From: a virus
Length of the DNA stretch: 46,788 nt
Virus record (IMG/VR): IMGVR_UViG_3300045970_001344
Coordinates: 1-46,788 of that record
Strand: one strand, 5' to 3'
The position numbers and the translations under genes were made by a program. The notes beneath the pieces were generated by a model. That model did no database searches. It was not told where the DNA came from and was given only the letters and a program-made list of their open reading frames with translations. This document shows, one piece after another, positions 35,407 to 43,914 of the stretch. Position 1 is the first letter of the stretch, and each line of letters opens with the position of its first letter.

Positions 35407-36884
35407 GCGAACCATTCTACATTACATCACGCACTGATTGGACGCCTGAGCTCATCGAGCAAGCCTACCGCGAGTGCGAGATCATTGCACGCGAGGAGCT
35501 TGAGCTCGACGTCTACCCGAACCAGATCGAGATCATTGGTGCTGAGCAGATGTTGGATGCCTACGCATCCATTGGTCTGCCTGTGCACTACAACCACTGG
35601 TCATTCGGCAAGGAGTTCCTGAAGAACCACAAGGCCTACGAGACAGGTCGTCAGGGTCTGGCCTACGAGATCGTCATCAACAGCGATCCCTGTATCTCCT
35701 ACCTCATGGAGGAGAATGACATGGTGATGCAGACGATGGTGATCGCCCATGCTGCCTTCGGCCACAACACTGTCTTCAAGAACAACATCTGCTTCCAGCA
35801 GTGGACGAACGCTGGCTCGATCATCGACTACATGATCTTCGCCCGTGACTACATCCGCCAGTGCGAGCAGCGCTATGGTGTGGAAGAGGTTGAGCAGGTA
35901 CTCGATGCCGCACACTCACTGGCGGCGCACGGTGTGGACAAGTTCAAGCGGCGTCACCGTCCGAAGATGACCGAGGAAGCACGCCTGAAGAAGCTGATCG
36001 AGGAAGACAATCAGCGGCAGCGTGAGCTCGACGTCATTATGAAGAAGACGAGCACGAACACCGCTGAGGCCGTGACCGAGCACGACGATCACGACGACAT
36101 GGAAGATGAAGAGAACCTGCTCTACTTCATCATGAAGAAGTCGCCGAACCTGGAGCGCTGGAAGCGCGAGATCCTGCGCATCGTCTACAAGACGAACCAG
36201 TACTTCTACCCGCAGGGTCAGACGAAGAACCTCAACGAGGGCATGGCCACCTTCTGTCACTACTACATCATGACCCGACTGGAAGAGAAGGGCATGCTGT
36301 CATCTGATGCCTTCCTCAACTTCCTGGACCACCACGCCGGTGTCATCTTTCAGCCGACCTACCAGAAGCGCTACTACAGCGGCATCAACCCCTACGCACT
36401 CGGCTTTGCCATCTGCCAGGACATCAAGCGCATCTGCACAAACCCGACAGCTGAGGACAAGGAATGGTTTCCCAACCTCATTGGCAAGCGGTGGCAGGAT
36501 GCCGTGAAGGAAGCTGTGTTTGAACACCGCGATGACAGCTTCGTCGCGCAGTACCTGTCACCGAAGGTCATTCGTGATCTGAAGATCTTCAGCGTCGGTC
36601 TGAAGTATGACGGCGACGAGCAGGAGCAGAGTGTGGATGCTGTTGTCACTGAGATCCACGATGAGCTTGGCTACGCAAACATCCGCACCGCCTTGGCACG
36701 ATCGATGGAGCGCATCAACTACGTGCCACAGATCAAGGTGATCGGCGCTGATCTTGAAGGTGACCGCACCCTGAAGCTAAAGTACGAGCCGTACAAGGAT
36801 CGTGGTCTTGAGCTGTCAGATGCCGAGATCGTCACCGACTACATCGACTACTTGTGGGGATACGCTGTCGAGATTGATAGTTGA
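35403..36884 (+). CDS. spoVR: SpoVR/YcgB family protein
   Basis: 493 aa, close to YcgB (510). Family features in order: LDVYPNQIEIIGAEQMLDAY, HWSFGKEF, YEIVINSDPCISYLMEEN, VIAHAAFGHN with a conserved His, ILRIVYKTNQYFYPQGQTK, NEGMATFCHY, GINPYALGF. An acidic linker lies at about 215-240. SpoVR is needed for spore cortex formation in Bacillus; in Gram-negatives it is co-regulated with YeaG/YeaH. Completes the three-gene system. Confidence 0.95.
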   Translation: MSEPFYITSRTDWTPELIEQAYRECEIIAREELELDVYPNQIEIIGAEQMLDAYASIGLPVHYNHWSFGKEFLKNHKAYETGRQGLAYEIVINSDPCISYLMEENDMVMQTMVIAHAAFGHNTVFKNNICFQQWTNAGSIIDYMIFARDYIRQCEQRYGVEEVEQVLDAAHSLAAHGVDKFKRRHRPKMTEEARLKKLIEEDNQRQRELDVIMKKTSTNTAEAVTEHDDHDDMEDEENLLYFIMKKSPNLERWKREILRIVYKTNQYFYPQGQTKNLNEGMATFCHYYIMTRLEEKGMLSSDAFLNFLDHHAGVIFQPTYQKRYYSGINPYALGFAICQDIKRICTNPTAEDKEWFPNLIGKRWQDAVKEAVFEHRDDSFVAQYLSPKVIRDLKIFSVGLKYDGDEQEQSVDAVVTEIHDELGYANIRTALARSMERINYVPQIKVIGADLEGDRTLKLKYEPYKDRGLELSDAEIVTDYIDYLWGYAVEIDS

Positions 36885-36905
36885 GACAGGTCAAAAAGGA
36901 ACACT

Positions 36906-37208
36906 ATGACATGGTCTGTTGAAACCCTGTTCGGACTGACTGGTGATGCGTTTGAGGCTGAGCGCAACCGCATCATCTCTGAGTACATCAAGTCTCTGCC
37001 CGAGGGCAGAGAACGCAACATGTCATATGCGAAGCAGCTTGAGCTTGATTTGAAGCGCGAGATGATGCAGCCTGATGAGTTCAACCGGTATCTTGCTGCG
37101 CAGATCACCGAGAGCCTTGAGAACCTTGCTGATCAGCTGACGGCTCTCAAGCACCTCATCGACGGACCACCTACACCACCGGCTTGCTCACCCAAGCCCC
37201 AGCAGTAA
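36906..37208 (+). CDS. DUF3135-like small protein
   Basis: 100 aa after AAGGA. The pattern TGDAFEAERNRIISEYIKSLPEG...QLELDLKREMMQP...ESLENLADQL recalls DUF3135 (DPEAFE..R..LI...PE..R...Q..ID..R...P...ES...L.D.L), a helical protein of unknown function in proteobacteria. Overlaps the convergent fibre gene by 38 bp at its 3' end. Confidence 0.6.
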   Translation: MTWSVETLFGLTGDAFEAERNRIISEYIKSLPEGRERNMSYAKQLELDLKREMMQPDEFNRYLAAQITESLENLADQLTALKHLIDGPPTPPACSPKPQQ

Positions 37209-37737
37209 ACTTCCAGACCTGGGTGTCGTCATTGAACACTTGAATGACTGATGCGCTGTAGTCAAGAGGTTCAAGTGCACCGAGCTCTGCAAAGTACTTG
37301 TAGACGCCTGGGCTTGTTGTGGCTACAGGAAAGAACACCAGCGTCTTGTCATTGATGGTAACGCCATCGATGGTCATTGATCCACCGACACCCCCGACTG
37401 GAATGGTTGTAGACGTTGAGATCATCTTGACAGCCACCAGTGGGCTGTATTCAGACTTTACCTTCCACAGATACGAGGTGCTATCAAGCTCATAGAGAGC
37501 TGATGGCTTGGGAGCATAGAAGGCGTCGTTGATGGGATCGTATGTATAGCCGATGCCGGCGTAGTTCTTTCTTAACGCTATGCCGCCATCGGGGTTACCA
37601 TTTTGATCATAGTGAATGCTGCCCCGCGTGTTATAGGAGGTCTGGACCCAGGTACCAGGCAGGGTGGCGATGAACTCAGCCTCTGCCACGATGACGCGGG
37701 TGACGATACCATTTTCAACTTCAGCGTAGTGTGCCAT
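37171..37737 (-). CDS. Tail-fibre-associated structural protein
   Basis: 188 aa. The start MAHYAEVENGIVTRVIVAE, then WVQTSYNTRG and ALRKNYAGIGYTYD, form a pattern known from structural proteins of T4-like marine phages, where it occurs alone or as a domain of fibre or neck proteins. Start and upstream stop overlap (TAATG), so it is co-translated with the Gly-rich adhesin and expressed with it from the minus-strand late promoter. Confidence 0.75.
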   Translation of the reverse strand: MAHYAEVENGIVTRVIVAEAEFIATLPGTWVQTSYNTRGSIHYDQNGNPDGGIALRKNYAGIGYTYDPINDAFYAPKPSALYELDSTSYLWKVKSEYSPLVAVKMISTSTTIPVGGVGGSMTIDGVTINDKTLVFFPVATTSPGVYKYFAELGALEPLDYSASVIQVFNDDTQVWKFTAGAWVSKPVV

Positions 37738-39839
37738 TACTTGGTTTTCCTAAACAAACCGACAAGGGTGTTCCAATCCATCTTGCTGTAATCGGTGAGA
37801 CCTAAGCCCAGTCCAGAGTTGACAACATAACCATCTACGATGATAGGGGTATCGTTGGTCTGTACCCAGTAGACCTGTGTTTCTGGACCGTCGTTATGAG
37901 CAACCTCTACGGTGGCTTCCTTCCACCCATTCACCGTGGCGAACTCCAGGTTTTCCGTGTCTGTCCACAGTGTGTCGACCGTAGGACCTGCATATCCAAC
38001 TTCAGCGTCGATTTCCCGCTGAAATGCTTCCTTGTTGCCGGTCCACCAGTTCTGCTGGCCTGTAGATTTTCTACGGGTCCAGTGCATGTGGTCGTATGTC
38101 CACCGGTGTGAATCATCATCGGTAAACTTCAACAGGTCTCGTGAGCTGAGCTCAACCGAGTGCCAGTCAATAACGGGTGTAGGTCCGGTGATACCCATGA
38201 CGATGTCACCAACGGCTACCAGCTCGATGGCCTTCTGTGAACCATCGCCCATCATAACCATTGACCCCGCCGGGAAGCAGGTGATTGGTGTTGGGTCAAC
38301 AACATACTCCTGAGAACTCACTGTCGATAATACGACTGTAGAGGAGCTTAGGGGTGTGCCACCAACTGTTGCTGCAATAGTGATGGTGATGGTTGCTAAC
38401 ACTGCATATCGGTCGGAAACGCCATATCTAAAGGCAGGTTGGGGTAGGGGTGTATTTATCAGTGCCCAAGTCTGCCCAGCTGACAGAGGCACCCAGCTAT
38501 TGAAGGTGCCAGAAAAGGAACCTGTCGCGCTACTGCTGTAGGAGGTGACAACAGTAGCGTAGGCGTAGTAGGTGTTACCGATACCCGTTATTGTTGTTGA
38601 GTACCATCTTTGACCCAGCGAATAGGACACCCAGGCGCCGCCTGGCGATGTTACAACAGAAGTGGTACCATTGGAATTCAGCGTTATTCCAGCGGTGACA
38701 GTATTCCCAACATCGGAGTAGTCATTCACTGCCAGTGCCGCGTCATAGTTAGGCACAACCCCATCAACAGTCGGGATAGTTGGGTAGATGATATAGACGA
38801 CACCTGAACCGCCATTGCCACCATTACCGAGGACTGAGTTGTTAGTGCCACCGCCACCACCGCCACCACCTGACTGGGCAACACCACTGGCTCCCGCAAC
38901 GCCCTGGACGCCACCAGCTCCACCACCACCATTACCAGCGCCGCCTGGCGCTAAACTAAATCCCTGACCACCACCCCCACCACCCCCAACTTGAAGGCTG
39001 GTGGCGGTGAATGAGGTACCGTAGGTATGGGTTGTTGCGTTGTACGGATATATGGCAGAGTTGGTAGGTAGAATGATTGTTAATCCAGTGCCGCCTTTTC
39101 CTGGAACCGATTGAATACCTACGTGCATTTCGGTCCATTGCCCAACAGCCGCATACCCACCACCACCACCACCGCTATTGTATTCACCAGCTCCACCACC
39201 GCTGTTGCCCTGACCGCTGGTGCCAGCGCCACCGGCGTGGTTGCCGCTGACGCCGCTGTTGTAGCCGCACCCACCGCCACCTGATCCACCGCCGTGGCCG
39301 AAACCGGTACCGTTCAGGCCGCCACCACCTCCTCCACCAACAGCAATCAGAGTGCCGAAGGTAGTGGATGTGCCGTTAGTACCATCCCCGCCTGAAGCAC
39401 CGGCGCCACCAGCGCCAATGTTAACCGACACGGAGGCACCCGGTGTAACGGTATAGGCAGTGCTATACAGTATGCCACCCGCGCCACCACCACCACCGCC
39501 ATCAGCTGGTCCAGCGTAGCCACCACCGCCACCGCCACCTACAACGAGAACCCGCACCGAGGTAATACCTGTCGGTACTACCCAGGTACCACCTGTAGTG
39601 ATCTGAACAATGGAGACCGATGTAGCGCCGTAGAAGTTAGCAATCGATATTGTGCCAGCCGATGGAATAGCAACTTGAGTTGAACCGCCGGTAGGATATC
39701 CGACTGTGCCTGCAGGCACATAAGACCCACCAGCATAGTACTCCGAGAGCTGGGTGCCGGGTGGCAGGCTATTACCGCCAAACTCTGTTTGGATTTCTTG
39801 TAGACTAAGTGAGCCGGTGCCGAATGTTCGTAGTGTCAT
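37737..39839 (-). CDS. Gly-rich tail adhesin with C-terminal Hint (intein-like) domain
   Basis: 700 aa. The N-terminal 60 residues (LRTFGTGSLSLQEIQTEFGG) look like a fibre attachment module. Residues about 95-340 consist of Gly-rich blocks (GGGGGGG, GGAG) of the kind that form polyglycine sandwiches in T-even gp38-type adhesins. Residues about 535-680 form a Hint domain: CFPAGSMVMMGDGSQKAIE, VAVGDIVMG, and VDGYVVNSG at the C-terminal end with Asn-Ser where inteins splice; the usual penultimate His is Val. This suggests self-cleavage or splicing of the adhesin. Confidence 0.82.
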   Translation of the reverse strand: MTLRTFGTGSLSLQEIQTEFGGNSLPPGTQLSEYYAGGSYVPAGTVGYPTGGSTQVAIPSAGTISIANFYGATSVSIVQITTGGTWVVPTGITSVRVLVVGGGGGGGYAGPADGGGGGGAGGILYSTAYTVTPGASVSVNIGAGGAGASGGDGTNGTSTTFGTLIAVGGGGGGGLNGTGFGHGGGSGGGGCGYNSGVSGNHAGGAGTSGQGNSGGGAGEYNSGGGGGGYAAVGQWTEMHVGIQSVPGKGGTGLTIILPTNSAIYPYNATTHTYGTSFTATSLQVGGGGGGGQGFSLAPGGAGNGGGGAGGVQGVAGASGVAQSGGGGGGGGTNNSVLGNGGNGGSGVVYIIYPTIPTVDGVVPNYDAALAVNDYSDVGNTVTAGITLNSNGTTSVVTSPGGAWVSYSLGQRWYSTTITGIGNTYYAYATVVTSYSSSATGSFSGTFNSWVPLSAGQTWALINTPLPQPAFRYGVSDRYAVLATITITIAATVGGTPLSSSTVVLSTVSSQEYVVDPTPITCFPAGSMVMMGDGSQKAIELVAVGDIVMGITGPTPVIDWHSVELSSRDLLKFTDDDSHRWTYDHMHWTRRKSTGQQNWWTGNKEAFQREIDAEVGYAGPTVDTLWTDTENLEFATVNGWKEATVEVAHNDGPETQVYWVQTNDTPIIVDGYVVNSGLGLGLTDYSKMDWNTLVGLFRKTK

Positions 39840-39860
39840 GAGTGTCTCTTGCGTGTAGAG

Positions 39861-39866
39861 TATTTA
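39861..39866 (-). promoter_or_regulatory. Late promoter, minus strand
   Basis: CATAAATAC on the minus strand, 22 bp before the start of the adhesin gene, overlapping the end of the upstream fibre gene. Confidence 0.6.
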
Positions 39867-42341
39867 TGCCTGCCGAGCCTTCAACTCTTCAACCTCAGCC
39901 TTGAGCTCCTTGATAGCTTCAACCAGCAAGCCGACCAAGTTGCCATAGGCCAGGCTAAGGTATCCATCTTCATTGGTGACTACTGCTTCTGGTAGTACCT
40001 TCAGCACATCTTGAGCGATTAAACCAGTGCCACGGCAGTCGGTATCATTACGGGTAAACGTGACGCCCGTGAGCTGGTCAACCTTGGCGAGTGCGTTAGG
40101 AATGACTTCGATGTTGTCCTTTAGACGACGATCTGAGTAGGCAGTTACGTTACCACCTGCCATTAGGTCGCCAGTGCCAGGATTAAACGACAACATGCCG
40201 GCGGTTGTGGCTAAGCTATTGACACCCGTTGAAGCAGCAGACCAGACGGGGTAGACGATGGCTGAAGCTGTGTTGGAGATGACATTAACAGAGGTTGCAT
40301 ATCCATTGATGTCGATAGGCCAGGCACCGTTGGTTTTTACAGCGTTAGATCCATTCACCAATGTATAGCTGGATAGTGATGCGGTGGTTGCGTAGCTGCT
40401 AAGAGCTGTATTCAGGGCTGTGGTAGTGGCGTATGGGGTCAGCGCTGTATTGAGAGCTGTAGCAGTTACATAGCTGCTCAGAGATGCAGTTGTGGCGTAT
40501 GGGGTCAGCGCTGTATTGAGAGCTGTAGCAGTTACATAGCTGCTCAGAGATGCAGTTGTGGCGTATGGGGTCAGCGCCGTATTGAGAGCTGTGGTAGTTA
40601 CATAGTTGCTTAGAGATGCAGTTGTGGCGTATGGCGTAAGTGCCGTTGCATCGATGAAACCTGGGCCGCCAGGCAGTTGATTAAGAGTTAATACGTTTCC
40701 CTGATGCCAGACAATCGAGTTATCGATCAGCACGTTTCCACCGTCTACAATCTTGAAACGCTCAACGCTGTTGAGGTACAATGACAAGTTGCTATGTGTG
40801 GCTGAGTTGCCACCATAGGTAAAGAGCCCGGTATCTCCATCATCATCAAATGAGAAGCCGACATTTGACACATCACTATTTGCAGGTGCGCCACCCGCAG
40901 CGCGAATACCTGCCTGCACCCACAGGTGACCAGTCATAGTATCGCCGGTCTTCAGAACGTTCAGCGTAGCAGGGCCAACGAAGCTGTTAGCGGTGATGAC
41001 ATTAGCAGCAAAGCTGCCATTGATATCACGCTGAACAAGGGTCATCGTGCTTGCCGCTCCAGTGGAGTTAAGGGTGATGACACCATTTGTATAGCTGATA
41101 CCACCACCCGACACGTCGAGCGCCGACTGAGCACGTGCAGTAGTGAAGTAGAGGTTTGAAGTCGGTGTGGTACCCTCTATGATGTTATCTGTGTTGGGAG
41201 TAAAGCCCTGTAGAGATACTACTCGACCATAGTCATCGATTGACACCTGTGGTATGGTGCCTGAACCGCCAACCACCTTCGCATATCCTACACCAAGGCT
41301 GGCAAGATCAACTTGCTGACTTGCATTTATTACCACGCGCGGTGATGTATTGACGGTCAACTGGGTGCCGCTGGTAAGACCGGCACCTGCATTTACTGAG
41401 ACATTCAATCCGACTACATTGATACCATTACCAGCAACGATAGCACCGATGTTGCCACCAGCAAACTGCGACCATACAATAGCGGTAGAGCCAAGTGTGA
41501 TAGTTGGTGTGGTCTGAACCCAGCCAGTGTTACCCCAAGTAGTGCCATTGCTCACAAAGACTGCTGCATTGGTCAGTTCACCTGCCGCATCTGTATCAGT
41601 GGCGCGCTGCCATGGCCCAGCATTTACGGTATAGATGCCATTCTCGGCCTGGTTGGTCTGGTTCTTGACGAGTACGCGGTCTTTGGCAACTGTTGTGTAG
41701 CCGTCAATAGTCTGGAAGCCAGAGAGCGCGATATTGGCGGTAGTAGCAACGCTGACTGCTTGTTTCCATGATAGGCCTGTGATTATCGTGTCAACGTAGT
41801 ATTTGTTAACTGCATCCGTGGACCCAAATGGTGTTCCTAGCCCTGTGATACCGCTGCTAACTAGTGGCTGTGGGGATACGCTCAGTGTTCCTGTTACGGC
41901 TAGACTACCAGTAATAGTGCCACCAGAGACATTAAACTTCACCGAACGGATGTCATCTAGCTGTGTCTGAATTGGGCTGGTGACACCGATCAGGTAATTG
42001 ACCTGTGTCGATGTAAGATCTGGTAGCGTCAGCCCATCAAGTAGTGTATTCTGGAGCGATGTCAAGTGCAGTGTGGCATCTGCGGCGTGGGTTGCTAGAG
42101 CAGTACCTGCGTTGCTAGACGCTGAAGCAATGCTGGCAGTCAGGGTATCAACCTTGCCCTGTACAATGGGTGAGTTGCCAACGTCTACCCAGGCAGCACC
42201 CGTGTAGGTCTGCAGGGCACCGAGACCGGTGTGATAGAAGAGCTCACCGATCGATGGGTCGGTAGGAAAGTCTGAACCCGAGGCAACCGTCGCGTTGATG
42301 ATTGTCGAGTTTTCGGTGATTTGAGGTCTGTCAATCAGCAT
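39864..42341 (-). CDS. Tail fibre with S74 intramolecular chaperone
   Basis: 825 aa. N-terminal part begins MLIDRPQITENSTI; the shaft is beta-rich with a 22-residue repeat (ALTPYATTASLSSYVTATAL) at about 565-640. The last 95 residues are a Peptidase_S74 domain: YSDRRLKDNIEVI, GVTFTRND, GTGLIAQDVLKVLPEAV, YGNLVGLLVEAIKEL. This domain folds the trimer, then cuts itself off before the Ser of SDRR. Nearly the same C-terminus occurs in the 43911-45701 gene, so modules are shared. Confidence 0.9.
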   Translation of the reverse strand: MLIDRPQITENSTIINATVASGSDFPTDPSIGELFYHTGLGALQTYTGAAWVDVGNSPIVQGKVDTLTASIASASSNAGTALATHAADATLHLTSLQNTLLDGLTLPDLTSTQVNYLIGVTSPIQTQLDDIRSVKFNVSGGTITGSLAVTGTLSVSPQPLVSSGITGLGTPFGSTDAVNKYYVDTIITGLSWKQAVSVATTANIALSGFQTIDGYTTVAKDRVLVKNQTNQAENGIYTVNAGPWQRATDTDAAGELTNAAVFVSNGTTWGNTGWVQTTPTITLGSTAIVWSQFAGGNIGAIVAGNGINVVGLNVSVNAGAGLTSGTQLTVNTSPRVVINASQQVDLASLGVGYAKVVGGSGTIPQVSIDDYGRVVSLQGFTPNTDNIIEGTTPTSNLYFTTARAQSALDVSGGGISYTNGVITLNSTGAASTMTLVQRDINGSFAANVITANSFVGPATLNVLKTGDTMTGHLWVQAGIRAAGGAPANSDVSNVGFSFDDDGDTGLFTYGGNSATHSNLSLYLNSVERFKIVDGGNVLIDNSIVWHQGNVLTLNQLPGGPGFIDATALTPYATTASLSNYVTTTALNTALTPYATTASLSSYVTATALNTALTPYATTASLSSYVTATALNTALTPYATTTALNTALSSYATTASLSSYTLVNGSNAVKTNGAWPIDINGYATSVNVISNTASAIVYPVWSAASTGVNSLATTAGMLSFNPGTGDLMAGGNVTAYSDRRLKDNIEVIPNALAKVDQLTGVTFTRNDTDCRGTGLIAQDVLKVLPEAVVTNEDGYLSLAYGNLVGLLVEAIKELKAEVEELKARQA
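40431..40628 (-). repeat. Three 66-bp tandem repeats in the fibre shaft
   Basis: Units start at 40431, 40497 and 40563 with diverged copies on both sides; each encodes 22 residues. Expansion or loss would change shaft length without a frameshift. Confidence 0.85.
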
Positions 42342-42363
42342 TGAGTATCCTTGAGTGCTGCGC

Positions 42364-42369
42364 TATTTA
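42364..42369 (-). promoter_or_regulatory. Late promoter, minus strand
   Basis: GATAAATAG on the minus strand, 22 bp before the 825-aa fibre gene; mirror image of the promoter at 42396. Confidence 0.65.
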
Positions 42370-42395
42370 TCGGGCAAGGTAGGTAGCCGCCCCGA

Positions 42396-42401
42396 TAAAT
42401 A
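42396..42401 (+). promoter_or_regulatory. Late promoter, plus strand, leaderless
   Basis: GATAAATAG 5 bp before the ATG at 42407. With 42361-42372 it forms an inverted repeat (CTATTTATCGGG / CCCGATAAATAG). Confidence 0.65.
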
Positions 42402-42406
42402 GAAGC

Positions 42407-43024
42407 ATGCCCCGTACACCGACCTTCACCTTCAAACAGTTCCTTGAGAGCGACGACCCTCTTCAGGACATAGAGCGGGCCATGATCATTCGCAAATTGA
42501 TCCCGTCCCTGAAGTCTCAGGAGGCTCTTGATGTGCTGCACTGGGTAGAAGACCGCGGCATTCCAGGTATGCATGCTTCCTATGATGACCTACCCGATGC
42601 TGTGTCTGAAAAGATAGCCAACTCACTGTTTGCCGAGACTGACGTTACCGGCAAGAGTATGGATGGAGTTCCAGATCACAAGGCTGCCCCTATCATCCGT
42701 GGCAAGATCCAATCCATGATGTGGGACATGCTGAATGGCATGAAGCTGAAGGAGAGTGATGATCCTCTTCTTGACACGCAGGTTGAGATGTTCTTCCGCA
42801 AGGAGCTTAGCTTGCCCAAGGAAGAAGCTGCTGAAGCAATGCAGTGGATAACCGGCGAGAAGTTTTGGAAGGATCTCAGCAGTGATACCCGAGACCATGT
42901 CCTTGACTATGTCTCCCAAGATATCAATCCCAACATCTACAAGTTGGCTCCTGGATACCTACCTCAACACTGCCAGGATGAGTTAGTTAGATTGATGCGC
43001 GACAAGTATAGGATTGGATCATGA
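42407..43024 (+). CDS. Putative internal virion protein with internal duplication
   Basis: 205 aa. The N-terminus TFTFKQFLESDDP has the FKQFL-type targeting motif. Two homologous halves both begin ESDDPL (residues about 14 and 115) and continue with helices (IRKLIPSLKSQEALDVLHWV; FRKELSLPKEEAAEAMQWI). No enzyme motif. Begins directly at a late promoter; ATGA overlap with the nucleotidyltransferase gene. Possibly a head-packaged protein. Confidence 0.65.
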   Translation: MPRTPTFTFKQFLESDDPLQDIERAMIIRKLIPSLKSQEALDVLHWVEDRGIPGMHASYDDLPDAVSEKIANSLFAETDVTGKSMDGVPDHKAAPIIRGKIQSMMWDMLNGMKLKESDDPLLDTQVEMFFRKELSLPKEEAAEAMQWITGEKFWKDLSSDTRDHVLDYVSQDINPNIYKLAPGYLPQHCQDELVRLMRDKYRIGS

Positions 43025-43914
43025 AACCAACATTCAAGCAGTTTCTTGCTGAGGGTGGCGCAGCTACGGCTGATCATAACACCGGCCGTGCTACCAAAGC
43101 AGACATTGAGGCAGCGCTGGCCTTCGTCTCCAAGCACACTGGCATCAAGCAGGATGAGCTCATTCCCAATCTGCTCGGATCTACAGGTCACACGCTGGCA
43201 GGCAAAAAGAAGGACAGCGGTGACATCGACATCGCCTTTGAAGAGGGCAAGTATGACCGTGACCTGCTGGTAGACCGCATGAAGAAGGTGACTGGTATGG
43301 ACAAGGTCCATCAGACCGGCTCAGGCACCTACTCCTTTGCAGTCCCAGGCGCAGGTGACAACAAGGTCCAGGTTGACTTCATGTTCGTGCCGTCTGAGAA
43401 GTGGGCACGCTTCGGCTTCCACTCGGCGCTCGACAGCGCCTACAAGGGGCTGGTGCGTAACAACTACCTGCTCGACAACGTGATGAAGCACACCTTCGAG
43501 CCAGGCAAGGACATCACTGTCAAGGATGAGCAGGGCAATGAGATCGTCCGGGTGCGACGCACCTTCGGTCGTGGTGAGGGCGTCTACCGCACCTTCAAGG
43601 TAGCGCCGATGCGCAAGGATGGCAAAGGTCGAGTGCAGCTTCGGAAGGGCACGCCTGATGAAGTCGAGGCTCAGCTGAAGTCGATTGGCCACAGCGGCAA
43701 GTTTTCAAAGGACGTAGATGCCATTCTTGACCCCGACATGGCAGCAGCCTTCCTCTTCGGCAAGGGCACCAAGGCGGCTGACCTCATGTCAGCAGAGCAG
43801 GTCATCAAGGCCATCTTCAAGCGCAAGGACCACGCGGCCATCTTCAAGGATGTTGTAGCTGACCTCAAGCAGGCAGAGTTACCGGTGCCTGCTGAGATCG
43901 CTAAGTTCGCTTAG
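43021..43914 (+). CDS. Nucleotidyltransferase-like protein with capsid-targeting-like N-terminus
   Basis: 297 aa. N-terminus MKPTFKQFLAEGG: a targeting motif with LAE|G as a possible processing site. Residues about 55-75 hold LGSTGHTLAGKKKDSGDIDIAF, the GS...D.D nucleotidyltransferase (pol-beta) signature, with KVQVDFMF supplying the third Asp. C-terminal half basic. A packaged enzyme injected with the DNA is a plausible reading, like T4 Alt; the substrate is unknown. Converges on the next fibre gene with a 4-bp overlap. Confidence 0.75.
   Translation: MKPTFKQFLAEGGAATADHNTGRATKADIEAALAFVSKHTGIKQDELIPNLLGSTGHTLAGKKKDSGDIDIAFEEGKYDRDLLVDRMKKVTGMDKVHQTGSGTYSFAVPGAGDNKVQVDFMFVPSEKWARFGFHSALDSAYKGLVRNNYLLDNVMKHTFEPGKDITVKDEQGNEIVRVRRTFGRGEGVYRTFKVAPMRKDGKGRVQLRKGTPDEVEAQLKSIGHSGKFSKDVDAILDPDMAAAFLFGKGTKAADLMSAEQVIKAIFKRKDHAAIFKDVVADLKQAELPVPAEIAKFA

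Noticed and set aside
39100-39540. GGTGGT-rich stretches as a satellite or assembly artefact
   Set aside because: They are in-frame Gly codons of the adhesin and are interrupted by varied residues.
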